Made by a program: the position numbers and the translations under genes. A DNA stretch of 64,000 nucleotides, taken from assembly GCA_029532625.1 (NCBI GenBank), contig JARFXM010000009.1, forward strand, positions 620,001-684,000, read 5' to 3'. Source of the stretch: Lomentospora prolificans (lineage: Eukaryota > Ascomycota > Sordariomycetes > Microascales > Microascaceae). Positions 44,912-57,347 of this stretch are shown here, in pieces. Under the pieces are notes generated by a model. That model worked only from the letters and a program-made list of their open reading frames with translations, was not told the DNA's origin and did not search any database. Positions within the stretch are counted from its first letter, which is position 1. Every line of letters begins with the position of its first letter.

Positions 44912-47640
44912 TGCGCCATGGGCTAGTAGATACGAGATGAGAGAAGGCTGCAGAATTCGAGGTCGATGACACGAAAAGCGTATAGTTTTGGAAAATATCG
45001 TCCTATCTCGCAAGCAAGATGAAGGAGGCAAAGTATGGTAAAGAAATCGGGCGAGAAGGCAGATCGTTGAAGAAGAAGAGCTGGATGCCGTGTTCGAGAA
45101 AGAATCGTAGTTACAGGTTAGTCCTCCTGGCTGGACCGAGATTGAGATGAGTCCGTTTTGTCGTTGTATATATCTGTGATATGTCCGGGTGCTGAATATC
45201 GGGCCCCAGCTGTTTTCTCTCTCCGTGGGATTCAGTATAAACGAGTGACTGACGGAGCTGCGATGGAATTCATCGAGACGAAGAAGGTGCAAGGCCTTTG
45301 CTGGGTGCGATCAAAGACGATAATCGAGAAGGATGAAAAGACAGCCTTGCACTCGATCCAATTGGGAGAAGGAGAAGGGGAACGAACAACCGACTGTAGT
45401 AGGGCTCGAGGGAAAAGAAAGGAAGAACAGGCCCTTGATCCCTGGAAGCTTTGTGCTCGTGCGGAGCCCAGGAACTAGCCCAGAGGCGGATGCCGTGTAC
45501 CTTCCACCAAGTGACTTCACGATGTGCGAAAAATGCAGTGGAGGCTTCGGGTATAGATACGGCTCGTTGCTGGGCTGTCGTGCAGGAACCTCTGACCAGT
45601 GGGAAGTACTGGTACTTCGTTGTTGAGCTTTTGTGGTGTCCAGCTATTGGAGCACCCCGGTCGCCAATGGTACCTGACACCGTCAGCTTACCACAAAACT
45701 GACAGGCCTCAATGAGGTAGTAGGTATACGGGTACAACTACGAACCGGGAATTTGTTTTGGTGCACCTACCACTGGCTGCACCTGGTTTCTGGGGGGGCA
45801 ACCGGCTGAGGTCCCTGGTTGCGATGTGCCGGAAGAGACGCGGGAAATCAGTTGATTGGTCCGCAAAAAAAGGGCACATGTGTGACTTAGACGCGGCGGT
45901 AACATGTCTTACGTTAGGAGACCATAAGAATCTTAGAATCAATTCTCAGTAGTTCTTGACTTTCAAAATCGACGATCGAGTGTCGACTGACATTTAGACA
46001 TCAGTTCACTATCCGAACGCTCGTCCGTGCTCAAAGTACTAGTGAAGGTACCCAGGAGAGTTGCTGCCGTTACTTCCCATTCAGCAGGGTACGCTCGAGC
46101 CAAGTGATCAGTGTTTTTGCAAACGACCTGGGGTCCAGCGGCGATGGCCAAATTTGAGATTGAATCAATGTACCCGTACTTTGCTCGCTGGTAATACACA
46201 TTGAAATAATACGGAGTCTTCAGGACGCTCCAGGTCATCTGTCACCGTTCTTCAGGGGTACCGTGGGGGCCAGGAGGCGCGAAAGCCAGCGGTGGCAGGT
46301 ACGGACGCTCGAGGAGGCCGCATGCGTCGAGTAATTGGAGAACTGAAATTAGATGGCAGGTGCAAGAGTGATGGACAAAGAAGGGCAACACAATTTGATC
46401 ACATGGATGTGAGCTTCAGAGTAAAAGGAGCAAGGGAAGGTATTGCGAAGAATAATAATGCCTTTCTCAATCTTTCTTGGTCCGCATTAATATTGCGTCT
46501 CGACTCTCTTGAGGAGTTCAGGATATTCGTCAGCCAAGCCAAAAAGGGGCCCCGAACCCAAACTTGTGCCCCTTCCGGATCTCGAATCCAGTTTAGAGCA
46601 CCAGCCCAGGAACCTAGCTGACCGCCGATCTCGATCTCCTGAGCCATGCAGTCCACTTGATATACTTGTACTGGAGGCGCAGACCCATCGCTTCTGCGGA
46701 TGGATACCAGCAATGCCATGACACAGAAATCAAAGCGCGGATAGACTTGAGGTCATGAGGATTGAGATTCAAGATCCAATTGCCAAGAGCAGAACTTTAA
46801 TTTCGCGTACTTAGCCTTCTATTCGGGATTCCTTCCGCCTTGCTTTGTAAAATGCTTGCAGCCAGCACTTTCTCAGTGTAACCCTCCACGCCTGGCCAGC
46901 CTGGCTGTGACATCTCCTCTGGACCCTGTCCCCGGCATAAACTCGCTGGCCTTGCCCGTCCCTGACTACACCAGACAAGTATGAGCCCTCAAATTCCGTT
47001 CATCAAACTCTACCGCACGCCTGGGACCCGTTGGGGATTAGGCCGGTCGCCAGCAAGCAGCAAGAGAAACTCGTAAAATCACTGATATCAAGCTGCAAAG
47101 TGAGAACATCCTCACAGAGGGTCTGTCCATGAATCAGCTCGAAACGCACATAGCTCGTTTAGCCTTATTCCCGACCAGCTCGCCCTGCTCAACTGTGGAG
47201 TAATTTCCCCGCGGCCGCGTAGAACCGAGCAAGATGCACCCAATGCATCACGTCCTTATGTCGATGCTTTGATATTTCAGTCCTTGTTATCAGCAAAGCG
47301 GACGGTCGACGTCCCATCCACAAGTAGACATGTCATAGCCACCACTTTGGTGCAAAGCACTTTACAACCCTGACCAGCCCACGGAATCCCACCCTCTGGC
47401 ACCAAACATCTGTATCGTCAATGCTCATCTATGCTATTAATACACTAGAGTCTATGCAACTGTAGGAATCGACGCGTCTCCAGCTTTTTATCATTTCGAG
47501 CCATCCCACATTCAAAATCGGGGCAAATTGAAGATGGTGTCGTCATGTGGCGTGAATATTGCTTATTTGTTTACTTTCCCCCCTTCTATAAGGCCTTGTC
47601 GTATGTCTCCTATGCATTCCATCGTCTTCGTCTTCCTCCT
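44912..47640. other. gene-free region upstream of WD40 gene
   Basis: About 2.7 kb holding the WD40 gene promoter at its left side and the 3' flank of RGP1 at its right. The open frames are short and unsupported. Confidence 0.5.
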
Positions 47641-50255
47641 TCACACAGCCAATCCCGTCGCTGACGAATCATCTCGATCCAACCTCTCCAACCCGCTCCC
47701 AGTAGCCCCGTATACTCTCAAGGGTACTGCCACCTCGAAGCTCTCGCACGTCAGGTTTTCCACCGCAACGAGCACAAGCCCGCCCTTTTCGTCTCTCGAA
47801 AGCTGCTCAAGTAGCGGGTGCAGCTTCGACTGCCTCTCAGCCGAGCCGCTCTGGGCTAGCGGTGCCTGCTCCCCTTCATCCCCCTCCTCTCTGCCATCTG
47901 TGCGCGGCGGTAGCGGCGACGGCTGATTATCGGCCGGCACCACGAATTCGAGTCTTATTTTCCACTCAAAGCTAACACCGCTAGTGATAAATTCGGGCGT
48001 AGCTCCGACAGGTATCGCGGCGGTAAAGACCGCCCTCCGCGAGTACAGAGTGGCCTCCGAGCCAGATACAAGCACACGCCTAGTTACCCTCTGCACACCC
48101 GCCTCGGACCTCATTGCCAGGGTCTGATCGACCTTCTCGCATGTCTCGAGGTCTGAGTGCACGGCATAGCAAGGGACTTCTGCTTCACTAAAGTCGATAA
48201 CCATCGTCACCGTTTCACCTAACCGGTAGGCAGGGCGTGTAAGGATCACAACGGCTACACGTTGCCCGTTGCGCGCAATCTCAAACCGGTTGGGACTGCT
48301 GTGGCCTTCAGGAGCAATGTTGCTTCTGCGGATAGCCATGTCGATCGCATCCTTTGCCGTTGAGCTGGCCTCCTCGTCGTAAATTGACGGGCGTCGAGAG
48401 TTGGGCATTGTTGCCGTTGGCGATAGCAGACTGCCATGGGGCGCATTTTTACGCCTTGACAGGAGCTCATCGACGTAGCCAAGGAAATCACTGGCCGTCG
48501 AGCTGGGCGGCACTGATGCTTTGCTGCTTGGCCTCGTATTCTCGCTCGGTGTGACTACCGTCTTAACCTTTGCGTGATCCTGTAACACGATATAGGGGTT
48601 CATCAAATCGTGACCTAGAATCTCTCCATAACTGTTGACGCTTCCGAGGACTCTGAATGGGATCTCAACCGACCGAAGTCGCTGCTCTTTCGCTCCCCCG
48701 GCTCGTTGGGTGCCAATCACAAGACTATATGATATCTTGATGGCGCGTCCCCGATGGCTAGGAGGCAGGCCCCTTGGTAGCTTAAAAGCGTATTCAAACG
48801 ACTTGCTTTCGCCAGGTGCCAGCTGCATATCCACGAAGAGTAGGCTTTGTGGAGTAGACAACAGAGGTATGGATTTCGAGTTGGCAATACCCCTCATGGT
48901 CTTGATTGTGCTCATCTCGCCTCCACCAAGAAGCTCGCCTAGCGAGCTGCTGATGCTGCCCCAGCCGAAACTGCCTAACAACCCACTATCTCGCTTCGTT
49001 GGCTCTAGGCCAACGACACCACCACCCTGACCATCGACTACAGCCTTCTTCTTGACCTGCTCGAAAGGACCCAGGCTCACTAGAGAGCCATCCAGAGTAA
49101 AGGATCCTTGTATACGGGCATACCCCATCATTATGGACTCCGTCACGAGTGTGCTCTGCTGTGATATATTGGATAGCCTCCGGAGGTGCAGCGGTCGTGC
49201 CGAGCTTGTCCTCGCCTGTGGTTGCTGCGTTATATATTCGGAAGCAAGGGTTTCATCGGAATTGTTGCTCATAGAGTAGAACTCGCCGCTACTCCTGGGG
49301 GTGCTGGCTCCACCCAGGTTAGTACTAGCCAGTATTCGGGCGGTCGGTGCCGCATGGTGTTCGGCGATTGTAGGAATGGGCGGGTTTTTCGTTCGGACAG
49401 GCAGGTCGGAGAACTGGGTCGACATTGATTGGGGACTCATAGCCTCGTCAAGTCGGGTTTCGGTAGCGTTGCTCGCTATATCAGGGGATTGCGGTGCTGC
49501 GGGGAATTTGAATTCGGGCATCCCGCTCGCCGGCTGCCGCAGCGGACTGTTCGGGTTCAGAACTGAGGGTGTATTGGGGACCGTAGATGCTCCCGAGGGC
49601 CGTATGTTTCTCATTTGCGCATAAGTCGAGCTAAAGGTAGGAGAGCTGATATTTCGAGGAGTACGAGCTGTGCAAGGCGGGGATGGTTAGAAAGCCCAGT
49701 TCCAGGCAGAAAGGCCCCGAGAGGAAACCTACCCGAGTATATTTCCGGCTCCGCACGGGAAGGCATCGTCGCAATCTGTAAACTCGCAGACCTTCCATGC
49801 CTCCCCAACATCCCTCGTCTCCCAACGCCAATGTGACTATCCGAGCTATCATCTCCCACAAGACCCGTCCCACCTAGCGAAACAATCGATAGCGACTTCC
49901 TATGCCCCCTCTTTCCATCATGCGATGACACCGCCGCCTGAATCGGCGGATTCGTCCAGCCACCACCTCCATGGTGCGGCAGCCTCGGGCTCGAGGCAGT
50001 CGACCTGTGTCCCCGCGCACTAGGCGGATGCAATCCGGGGCCTATGGACTGCGGTCTCAATCGATCCCCATAGCCGCTCACCTGCCTCGGCGTCCTAGGT
50101 TGCGGCGGCGCGATCGGGTCTCTCTGATAGTGGGTCGGAGTGACGTTTTTAAAGGTGATGGTGCACTTAACCTCCTCGCCGGCGAAGACGGTCTGGTCGT
50201 GCCACTTTACGAAAACACGGATGTTTCCATCACCCATGTCGCGCGACCGAGACAT
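47641..50255 (-). CDS. RGP1: RGP1, subunit of the Ric1-Rgp1 Rab guanine-nucleotide exchange factor
   Basis: In yeast Rgp1 with Ric1 activates the Golgi Rab Ypt6. Two exons, 49733-50255 and 47641-49667, give 849 residues. The N-terminus has the conserved arrestin-like strand pair NIRVFVKWHDQTVFAGEEV (about 10-28), then a long Ser/Pro/Gly/His-rich insertion (about 45-330). The Rgp1 domain resumes with MGYARIQGSFTLDGSLVSL, SIPLLSTPQSLLFVDMQLAPGE, FEYAFKLPRGLPPSHRGRAIKISYSLVIG and FEIARNGQRVAVVILTRPAYRLGETV. It ends in the beta-rich C-terminus (SCELVTL-like SFEVAVPLRVYG). An in-frame TAA lies eleven codons upstream of the chosen ATG, which supports the start unless the CAG before GTCGAG is used as an acceptor for an earlier exon. 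Confidence 0.9.
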
Positions 50256-51147
50256 CTGGCCGGAGTCGTCGCCGTCGGGCTCGACCTGTTAAGGAGGAGT
50301 GAGGGGCTGGCCGCTGTCAAGAGAGCAAGTGATGGAGAAGTCTCGGCGCAGAAATAGGGATTGGTCGAGTCAGATGCCGGCCGCATTTCCACCCTAGTGC
50401 ATGGTCAAGAAGTAATCTTGCAGAGGTCAACGGATTGGGAGGGGCTGTCCGCTAGCTAGGATCATCGGGTGCAAGCTGTGATGTTGGGGAAAGCTTTGGC
50501 ACGGGCGAGAGTTCGGCTGTCCGTTCCTGAAGCTTCCATGTTGGCATGAACTCGCCAAGTCACGGGCTCAGGTACTGGATCATCAGCTGGCACGGGCTAG
50601 GCCAGCAATTGACCACTGAGGGTGAGGGAGCCCATAGTGGAGAGAGCCCTGGAGGACTCAGGAACCACTAGAAAATTAGCGGGCACATTGAACCAGGGTC
50701 TGGCCGATAAATGAACATTGATGCCGCAGTACAGCCAGGCGCTCGCTGGCAGCGGCACACTCCAAATGTACTGGACAACACCTTTCAATCCCCGGATCAC
50801 ATCAAAGCGCTCCGGAGAACATACGTAGTCACTCCAATGCCGTCAATTTACTATAGCCGACTTTTTTTCGGGTCCAATGCCAGCAGCCACCACAGTCATT
50901 CCCGTGCTCTGTCGACCCTGGGTCATCAAATTCGCGTGAAAGATTTGGGCCGACCGACATGCTTTCTCATCGTAGCAAAGTGCTTCATATCGATTACAGA
51001 TCATCACCTTGAATATCAACCGGACACATTGCTAGATTTATCAACGCTCTAATTTGTATCCGAGGCCTTCCCAAGACCAATACATTCCGTCCCGACGTAT
51101 GCGCAAAATATCATCGAATCTGGTCTTTTCGTACCAATCATAAATCG
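50256..51147. other. intergenic between RGP1 and Dicer-like 2
   Basis: About 0.9 kb holding the RGP1 promoter and the Dicer 3' flank. No gene or strong element seen. Confidence 0.55.
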
Positions 51148-54100
51148 TTAAGCCTTATCCACCTGCCTCATTTCCTCTTTCATTGCTCTTACTGCTCTCT
51201 CAGCTGCTCTCGTCTTGGCTTCTTCGCGATCAACACCATCATCTACTTCCGCTTTCACTACGTCTCCCACAAGTACCTTGCACAAGTATCTCCTAGATCC
51301 GTACTCGTCTTCTATAGGATCCGTCTTGTAGCTGACTTTGCTGTTCCCGGCGAGTGAGCCGAGTTCCTCTTTTGGGTGTGTGACTGGGATATCCGCCTCA
51401 AGAATGCGACGCAGGTACCCTAGAAGACCAAACTTGGCCAAGAAGCCCTCGCACGCCTCCATCGAGCCGGAGTCAACCCACACAGCGCCCAGAAGACTCT
51501 CGAATACATCTGAGTAAAATTTGCGTGCTTGCAGGCGTGATAAGAGAGCCCAAGGGTAGGTTGCCCCTGAGGTGAGTTCTTTGATGATCTCGTCCCGTAG
51601 GTTTGCGTGCCTCTCCTTCGTAACTTCTTGTTCCAGGGCTATGTAAGGAGAGGAGTGCCTCATAAAAGACCACAGCGGCTGTTCAAATTCGGCCTTCTCG
51701 AGCTCTTTATCCTGAGAAACGTTCACCGTCTCCTGTTGGGCGCAACGTTCCATCACAAGGAACGCTTGGAAATCGCTATTTACCATGGCGGTCTTCAGTC
51801 GATGCATCCTCCAATGCGGTAACTTTGAGCGATGGTCAAAAGCTTTGGAGACAATGATCTGGTCGAGAACGGAGTCGCCGATAAACTCCAGCCGTTCAAG
51901 AGATCGGCAGCCGTCACTTGGATTCATAAACGAAGCGTGCGTCAAGGCCTCAATCAGCAGCGACTTCTTTTTGAACGTGTACCCTATCAGCCCTTCTACC
52001 GGTGCCAAGGAAGTGGGGAGAGCTAGGTCTGCATTGGCATGGTGATAGAGACGCGCATGACATTCCTCTGCGTTGAGCCATTCGAGGTCGGGAAGAAGTG
52101 TGCGTAAGCAGAGCATCGCCTTAGGCATACCACCGTCAACGTAAGCAGCCCCTAGTAAGGCCTCGATTACGTCCGCCAACGTTTTGGTGGCCATTTTTCT
52201 CTTTCCGTCGTCTAAAACGTTGCCTCTCTCAAGGAGCTCTTCGACAAAGATCGGCCGCCACCCCCTTCCCGTGAAAGGCTTGGTCAAGATGAACTTGTCC
52301 AGACCGAGTTTGACGCAAGCCCAGTACAATTTAAAGTTTGACACCCGGAGATCTCGGTTGTAGCTCAAGTATCCCTCGGGATGGTCGGGATCTATAATGA
52401 GGTTAGCCATGACCTACGCCGCCGATGAAGGGGGAGCGAGAGCAGAGGTAGGTCTTACTAAGCGCTGCAACATTGAATGCCGCACACGATTTGAGGATGG
52501 AGTCTCCAAGAAACTCGATTCTCTCGTAGTTATAGGGCTCGGACGCTGACGGCGCGCTGATGGCCGCGCGGATGAGCTGGATGTCAGATATGTTCACATC
52601 CCCCAGTACCTTCGTCGACAGAATGGAGGCGAGAAGTTGCACTTCTAGCTCGTGCATGACACAAGGTAGCAGCCGGCCAAACGTCGCATGTCGGATATGC
52701 ACCTCATCTACTCTTGCCCAGCTCATAGGCAAAACCCTATTATATGGTTTGAGGCTCGCTCTACCACTCGTAGACCCGTGCAGTTGATGGAGAAGGTCCA
52801 ACCGTCGAGACCACTTTGTCAAGCTTAAATATGGAACGTTAGAGGGTGCCTCATCGTAATCCCTAAAGGGACGGCGGACTTTCTCGATGGGTGGCTTGTC
52901 AGGTAGGATATCGCTGAAAAGGAACGGATGGCCGAACTGGTCCCTGATCAAGTATACGCCCTCCTTCTGTTCGGCATCCATACTGTCAAAATCCCGACTC
53001 GCTAACTGATCCAGAGATATGTTGTCCCATCGCGAGCGGAAGCACACTATATGACGCTCATACTCTGGATTCCATGGGAATCGGTGGCGGAACGCAACGC
53101 TTAGGAGTGGAATTGTATGGTCAACACCCTCCGCATCACCTGGAGCAGACAATGGAGGACCAATATCCACAGTCCATGCGCCTTTGCTATCATCAGGATA
53201 CAATTTGATTCGCGCTGGCGGAGGGATTGCGGATGGAAGCGTCATCTCGTATTCCGCTTGAACATTTCCAGAATCATCCCTCAGGGCCACAGGATACCAG
53301 GAGAGGGTTCCGTCGGCCCACGCTTCCGCAACTAGAGGCCACGGGGAGAGCAGATTGCTGACCTCAACTAAAGGAACACGAGTCTCGATTTTCTCGTCAG
53401 GGTCATCTTGGAGTGGGAGTAGGTTCTCGTTCAGAAGGCCGGCCTTGTATAGTGCAGTATACGCTTGGAAAGCGGCATCCTTGGTCGCATTCTTTTGTGC
53501 AATCCATTCGCTTCTACTCTTTGCTGCACGCACATGCACTGGAATATAAGTTGGCAAGATGACCTCGGCTGAGAACCATTGCGTGTCACCTTTGGAAACC
53601 TTCTTGAAGATATAATCCGGTCGTGAGTCAACAAACTCTCCAGGGGAGAGAACGCGACAAAAGTGCTCCAAATGCTGCTTGGCATTATCAAAATCAATAA
53701 AGGCTCCTTTACTGCTCGTTAACAGAAATTCAGCCGGGTTGGATGTTTCGGCTTCTTCAAGTTCCGCACACCTCGCTCGCTCCCTATCCTCAGTTTCGTA
53801 CTGCCTCCTTAGGATTTCCTCAAGCTTTTCCCAGTCCCTCGCGAGGTTGGATGTGTTATTGATAAGCAAAATGAGGTCGGAATCCTTCTTCCGAGCTCTT
53901 CCTCGTCTTTGAACGAAGGACTTGAGATTTTGGGGACTGTCAAAACAGAGGACCATGTTGCAGGCTGGAACGTCTATCCCTTCTTCTAGGACGCTTGTCG
54001 CGATTAGTAAGTCGAGCTTTCCGGCCCGGAATCGTTCCAGGTCTGCGGCGGGCTTCCTTCCCCGCTGCCACAAGTCCAGTAAATCTCGACTTCTAGAAGA

Positions 54101-55783
54101 AAAAGTTGATGCCCCGACAATGCTGCCTGGTTTGTACCTATCTTTCGTCAAGGGGTGGATAGATACGAGATGGGTCAAAATAGGGATTTTGATGCGCTCC
54201 TCCGCAAAGATGATTCCAACTGTATCTGATTGCCTAGAACTGAGCTGTTGTAAAAGGCAAAGAGACTTCTCCGTAAGACGGTCGGGGGTAAGTTCTTGCG
54301 ATGGTTGCCAGTCGGTTACGACTCTGCCTAGTATGCTCGCCAAGGTGTTTCGTTCTTGTGCTTTCCACCCGTCAAGCTCAGACGCTCTGTCTTTGAGCGC
54401 AAGGAGGAAGCGCCGCACAGTTTCACTGACAAAATACTCAGCAGCCCAGTGCCCTATCTCGCCGAGTAGCATACTTGCAGTTCTTAGTAGGAGACGAACT
54501 TGCTTCTGAAGAAAGGTATCCTGCTTCTCGTACGCTTTTTCGAGCTCCCTCTTACTTCTTGGATCCTTCTGGTCCTCGAGATGCTTGATGTAAGGGTCTG
54601 TGGTGAGGTCTAACTCCTCTTCAGCATCGATTAGACGTTGTATAACCACGGGAAACCCAAAGTCATGTCGGTATTGCTTGCGAGGCGAGTACGTTATTGG
54701 AATGAGCCTGGGCCGCTTAACGCGGGCAAGGAGCTCATCTCGGTGTAGAGTCGGAGTCCTACATATAGCATCTAGAGTTTGTTCTAAGGCTATAAGGTCC
54801 TTTTCTTCGGATGTCATGCTAGGGCTTGCAGTGAGACCTAGAATGTGAGGGACAGGCTGGTTGTGTTCTTTATATAGGCGGTAAACCTTCATGATCTTTG
54901 CCCCAGGGTGATTCTTGACGCAGTTGTGAGCTAGATCGAGTCAGCCCTACCCACAAACTTATGTTAAGCGCCTGCATTGTACTTACCCTCGTCGAAAACA
55001 ATGAGAGCCACTGTCTCCATTCTAACAAACGCATGGGTGAGGGCGTCAAGAAGTACTTGGTAGGTAGCTACCACTATCTTGACGTTGGTCAAAAAGCTGT
55101 TCCAGATATGCTCTGTAGACCAAGACTTGACGTTGTCTTCTCCCGTCAGGAGCTTAACCAATGCAGATGGGATCTGCGCTTCAAGGACTCGGAACTGCTG
55201 CTGACAGAGTGATACCGTGGGTGCAAGGAACCAGATCCTCTGCCTCAGTCAGCCTTCTTCCAACAAGGCGAATGGGCGGCCAAACCTACCTTCTGCTTTG
55301 GCATATTTTCAAGTTCTTTCTTTATCCTTAGAACCGCACTATAGACATGGTGTAAGAATCTGGGAATGCGTGCCGCACAACGGGGTGAGAAGATTTACAC
55401 TTGGGTCTTTCCGCTTCCGGTATCCATCTAAAGGTGGCTCAAGGTCAGAAACGCCGTGTAAGGGCCCAATGCAATTTGCGTACCACGACAATGATGTTCC
55501 GCCTCACGCTCTCCGAAAACATCTCCAGCTGGTACGCTCTTGGCGCCATGACGACCGCTTTTGACGATGGATCCTCTTCGTTTTCGGAGCTCGAGGGAGG
55601 ATCCTCCGCAGGTATGGCTGTGTCCACAGCCTGTGTAAGAGCTTTCCCTTCCTCCGGGTGGCAGTTGTCAAACTGCACCTCCGAAGGGCTAAGGGAGCTG
55701 TCATTGTCACCGAGCTCTCCGGTGCCGCTGGAGGACAGTGACTCGGCGTAATCCGTCATTGCGGCTTTTGAAGTAAGGTGCAT
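51148..55783 (-). CDS. dcl2: Dicer-like protein 2
   Basis: Cuts double-stranded RNA into small interfering RNAs; in fungi Dcl2 is the main antiviral and transgene-silencing Dicer. Six exons, 55484-55783, 55399-55427, 55290-55338, 54987-55239, 52459-54930 and 51148-52391, are fully phase-consistent, giving 1448 residues. The N-terminus is acidic and Ser-rich. RAYQLEMF leads to the helicase P-loop MDTGSGKTQV (about 101-110), which is split over tiny exons of 29 and 49 nt. The helicase box is DEAH, within VFDEAHNCVKNHPGAKIM (about 207-225). Helicase C includes LEEGIDVP and VQRRGRARK (near 526-555). The dimerisation domain starts near 624. RNase IIIa has YERIEFLGDSILK (about 1010) and RNase IIIb has LERLEFIGDSVLDQIIV (about 1200). 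A short dsRNA-binding-like tail closes it. The last intron (52392-52458) interrupts RNase IIIa, has a GCTAAC branch site and removes an in-frame TAA. Confidence 0.95.
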
Positions 55784-57347
55784 TTTTCTGGAAACAGGGA
55801 GGATTGATGGGTCGGCCGAGAATGGGCCCGGAAGTGACTCAACTCGGAACGTAGCGGACGCAGTGGGTGACAATGCACGTTAGTTCATTGTCGCATTTCC
55901 ATCAATCGAGTGGGACTGGATTGTGTGGACGTGGGACTATGGGTCCGGGTTCGGTCCTGGTTTGACGTGCGTCCCCGGCTAAAAATTCTACCAGGGTACA
56001 AGACTTGATCAATCAATCTCTCGCGAGAATGGGGTTTGCGAGAATGTCATGCGTTGCGATCTAGGCAGGCGCCTGTCAAAAGTTCCAGAAGAGCCTCGCT
56101 CGGAAGCTTGTATATATATCGAACTTTGAGATGCAGCAGGCCGACCACACTAAAGGAATAGCGGGGCGGAACAAGGTCCCTGCAAACTCCAAACGCCATT
56201 GCATTATAAACTGGTTGGCGACACTATGATTGACAGTAGCTGGCGAGGTGATATTCCGGTATTGGTTGGATATCCTTGCAGCTACAGAGAATCAAGAAGC
56301 CAAAGGCCAGCAAACCACGAGGCGTGGCGGAGGCCCAGCGCGCGTCAAAGAGGCCCAGCGGAGCAGGCTCTTGGTATGCATCACTCACCATTAAGTGGTC
56401 TCGACCAGGTCAATCCACAGCAGAGGAACACTGATTCTCATGTTTGGAATAGGAAGGAATAGCTAAAGTTAGTTAGAATACCCGAAGCGAGCTCCCAAGT
56501 TGAACTGGTTTCTAATGAATCAATAGGATGAATACCACGTCAAGAAGAAGCAGGTGGCGCGCAGAAGAGGCCTAGCATTTCCATGCAAGTGGATGCTCCA
56601 GGCTTCGAGCCTTGTCGTCAAGGTCAAGAAGTGATCAATTGAATAGTAGTACATATGGTCCTGGACAGCTGTCTTCGTTTTAGAGGCTACATCAATTGAT
56701 TGATGTATAATTCAGCCGCAGAAGAGCGCTTGCTTTTCTTCGAAATGACATGTCACGATGCAGAATTTTGTTTGGGCCAAGAGGGTGCTTCCTGCCTTTG
56801 TGCGACGACGTAAGTGGGTGCCCTCGACAAAAAATTAGCTAAGTGGGAGGGAAGGAGCAAAGGAGCAAAAAGTGCCCCATTCAAATCTTATTGCTCCATG
56901 CACACACTGACCAAGCCACAGGATCTTTTGGCTGCATGGTGAAGACTATAGTTTATTCCCCCATTTCCTCTTTGAGTCTCTTGGCTCTTGGATTCCTGGA
57001 GTCTTTTGATTGCTGTGTCTCTTTGGATGAAAAGGCCCACCATCTCCTGTGAACCGGTTTGCGGATTGACCCCTCAGGCTATGCTCCATCTCCCTCAAGC
57101 TGGCCAGCCATTGGAGTGGTGCTACCTTAACGGAATAGGCAACAGCATTAACACCCAATTGTTGCTTGCACTTAAATAACTAAGGTTCTTTTGTTAGTCC
57201 AACCGAATCCCCGGGACTACACATGTTAGCCACTGCCGTTTCCCAGCGCATATACGAAACCGCCCGTCGCCGTATCCTCTTTCAAACGAAGGTGGCACCC
57301 TCCGCTCCCTCGCCGACGAAGAAAAGGGAGTGCGTGAGTCTGCGACG
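55784..57347. promoter_or_regulatory. divergent region of dcl2 and RCC1-like gene
   Basis: About 1.56 kb shared upstream region. No gene supported. Contains a 10-bp direct repeat AGGCCCAGCG (56331-56340 and 56351-56360). The frame of dcl2 stays open upstream of 55783 but has no ATG there. Confidence 0.5.

Noticed and set aside
52403..52460. Apparent frameshift or gene split in Dicer between helicase/RNase IIIa and RNase IIIb
   Set aside because: Resolved by a 67-nt intron with good branch site; two overlapping open frames are parts of one gene. A 45-nt or 58-nt intron was also tried, but failed on phase or donor quality.
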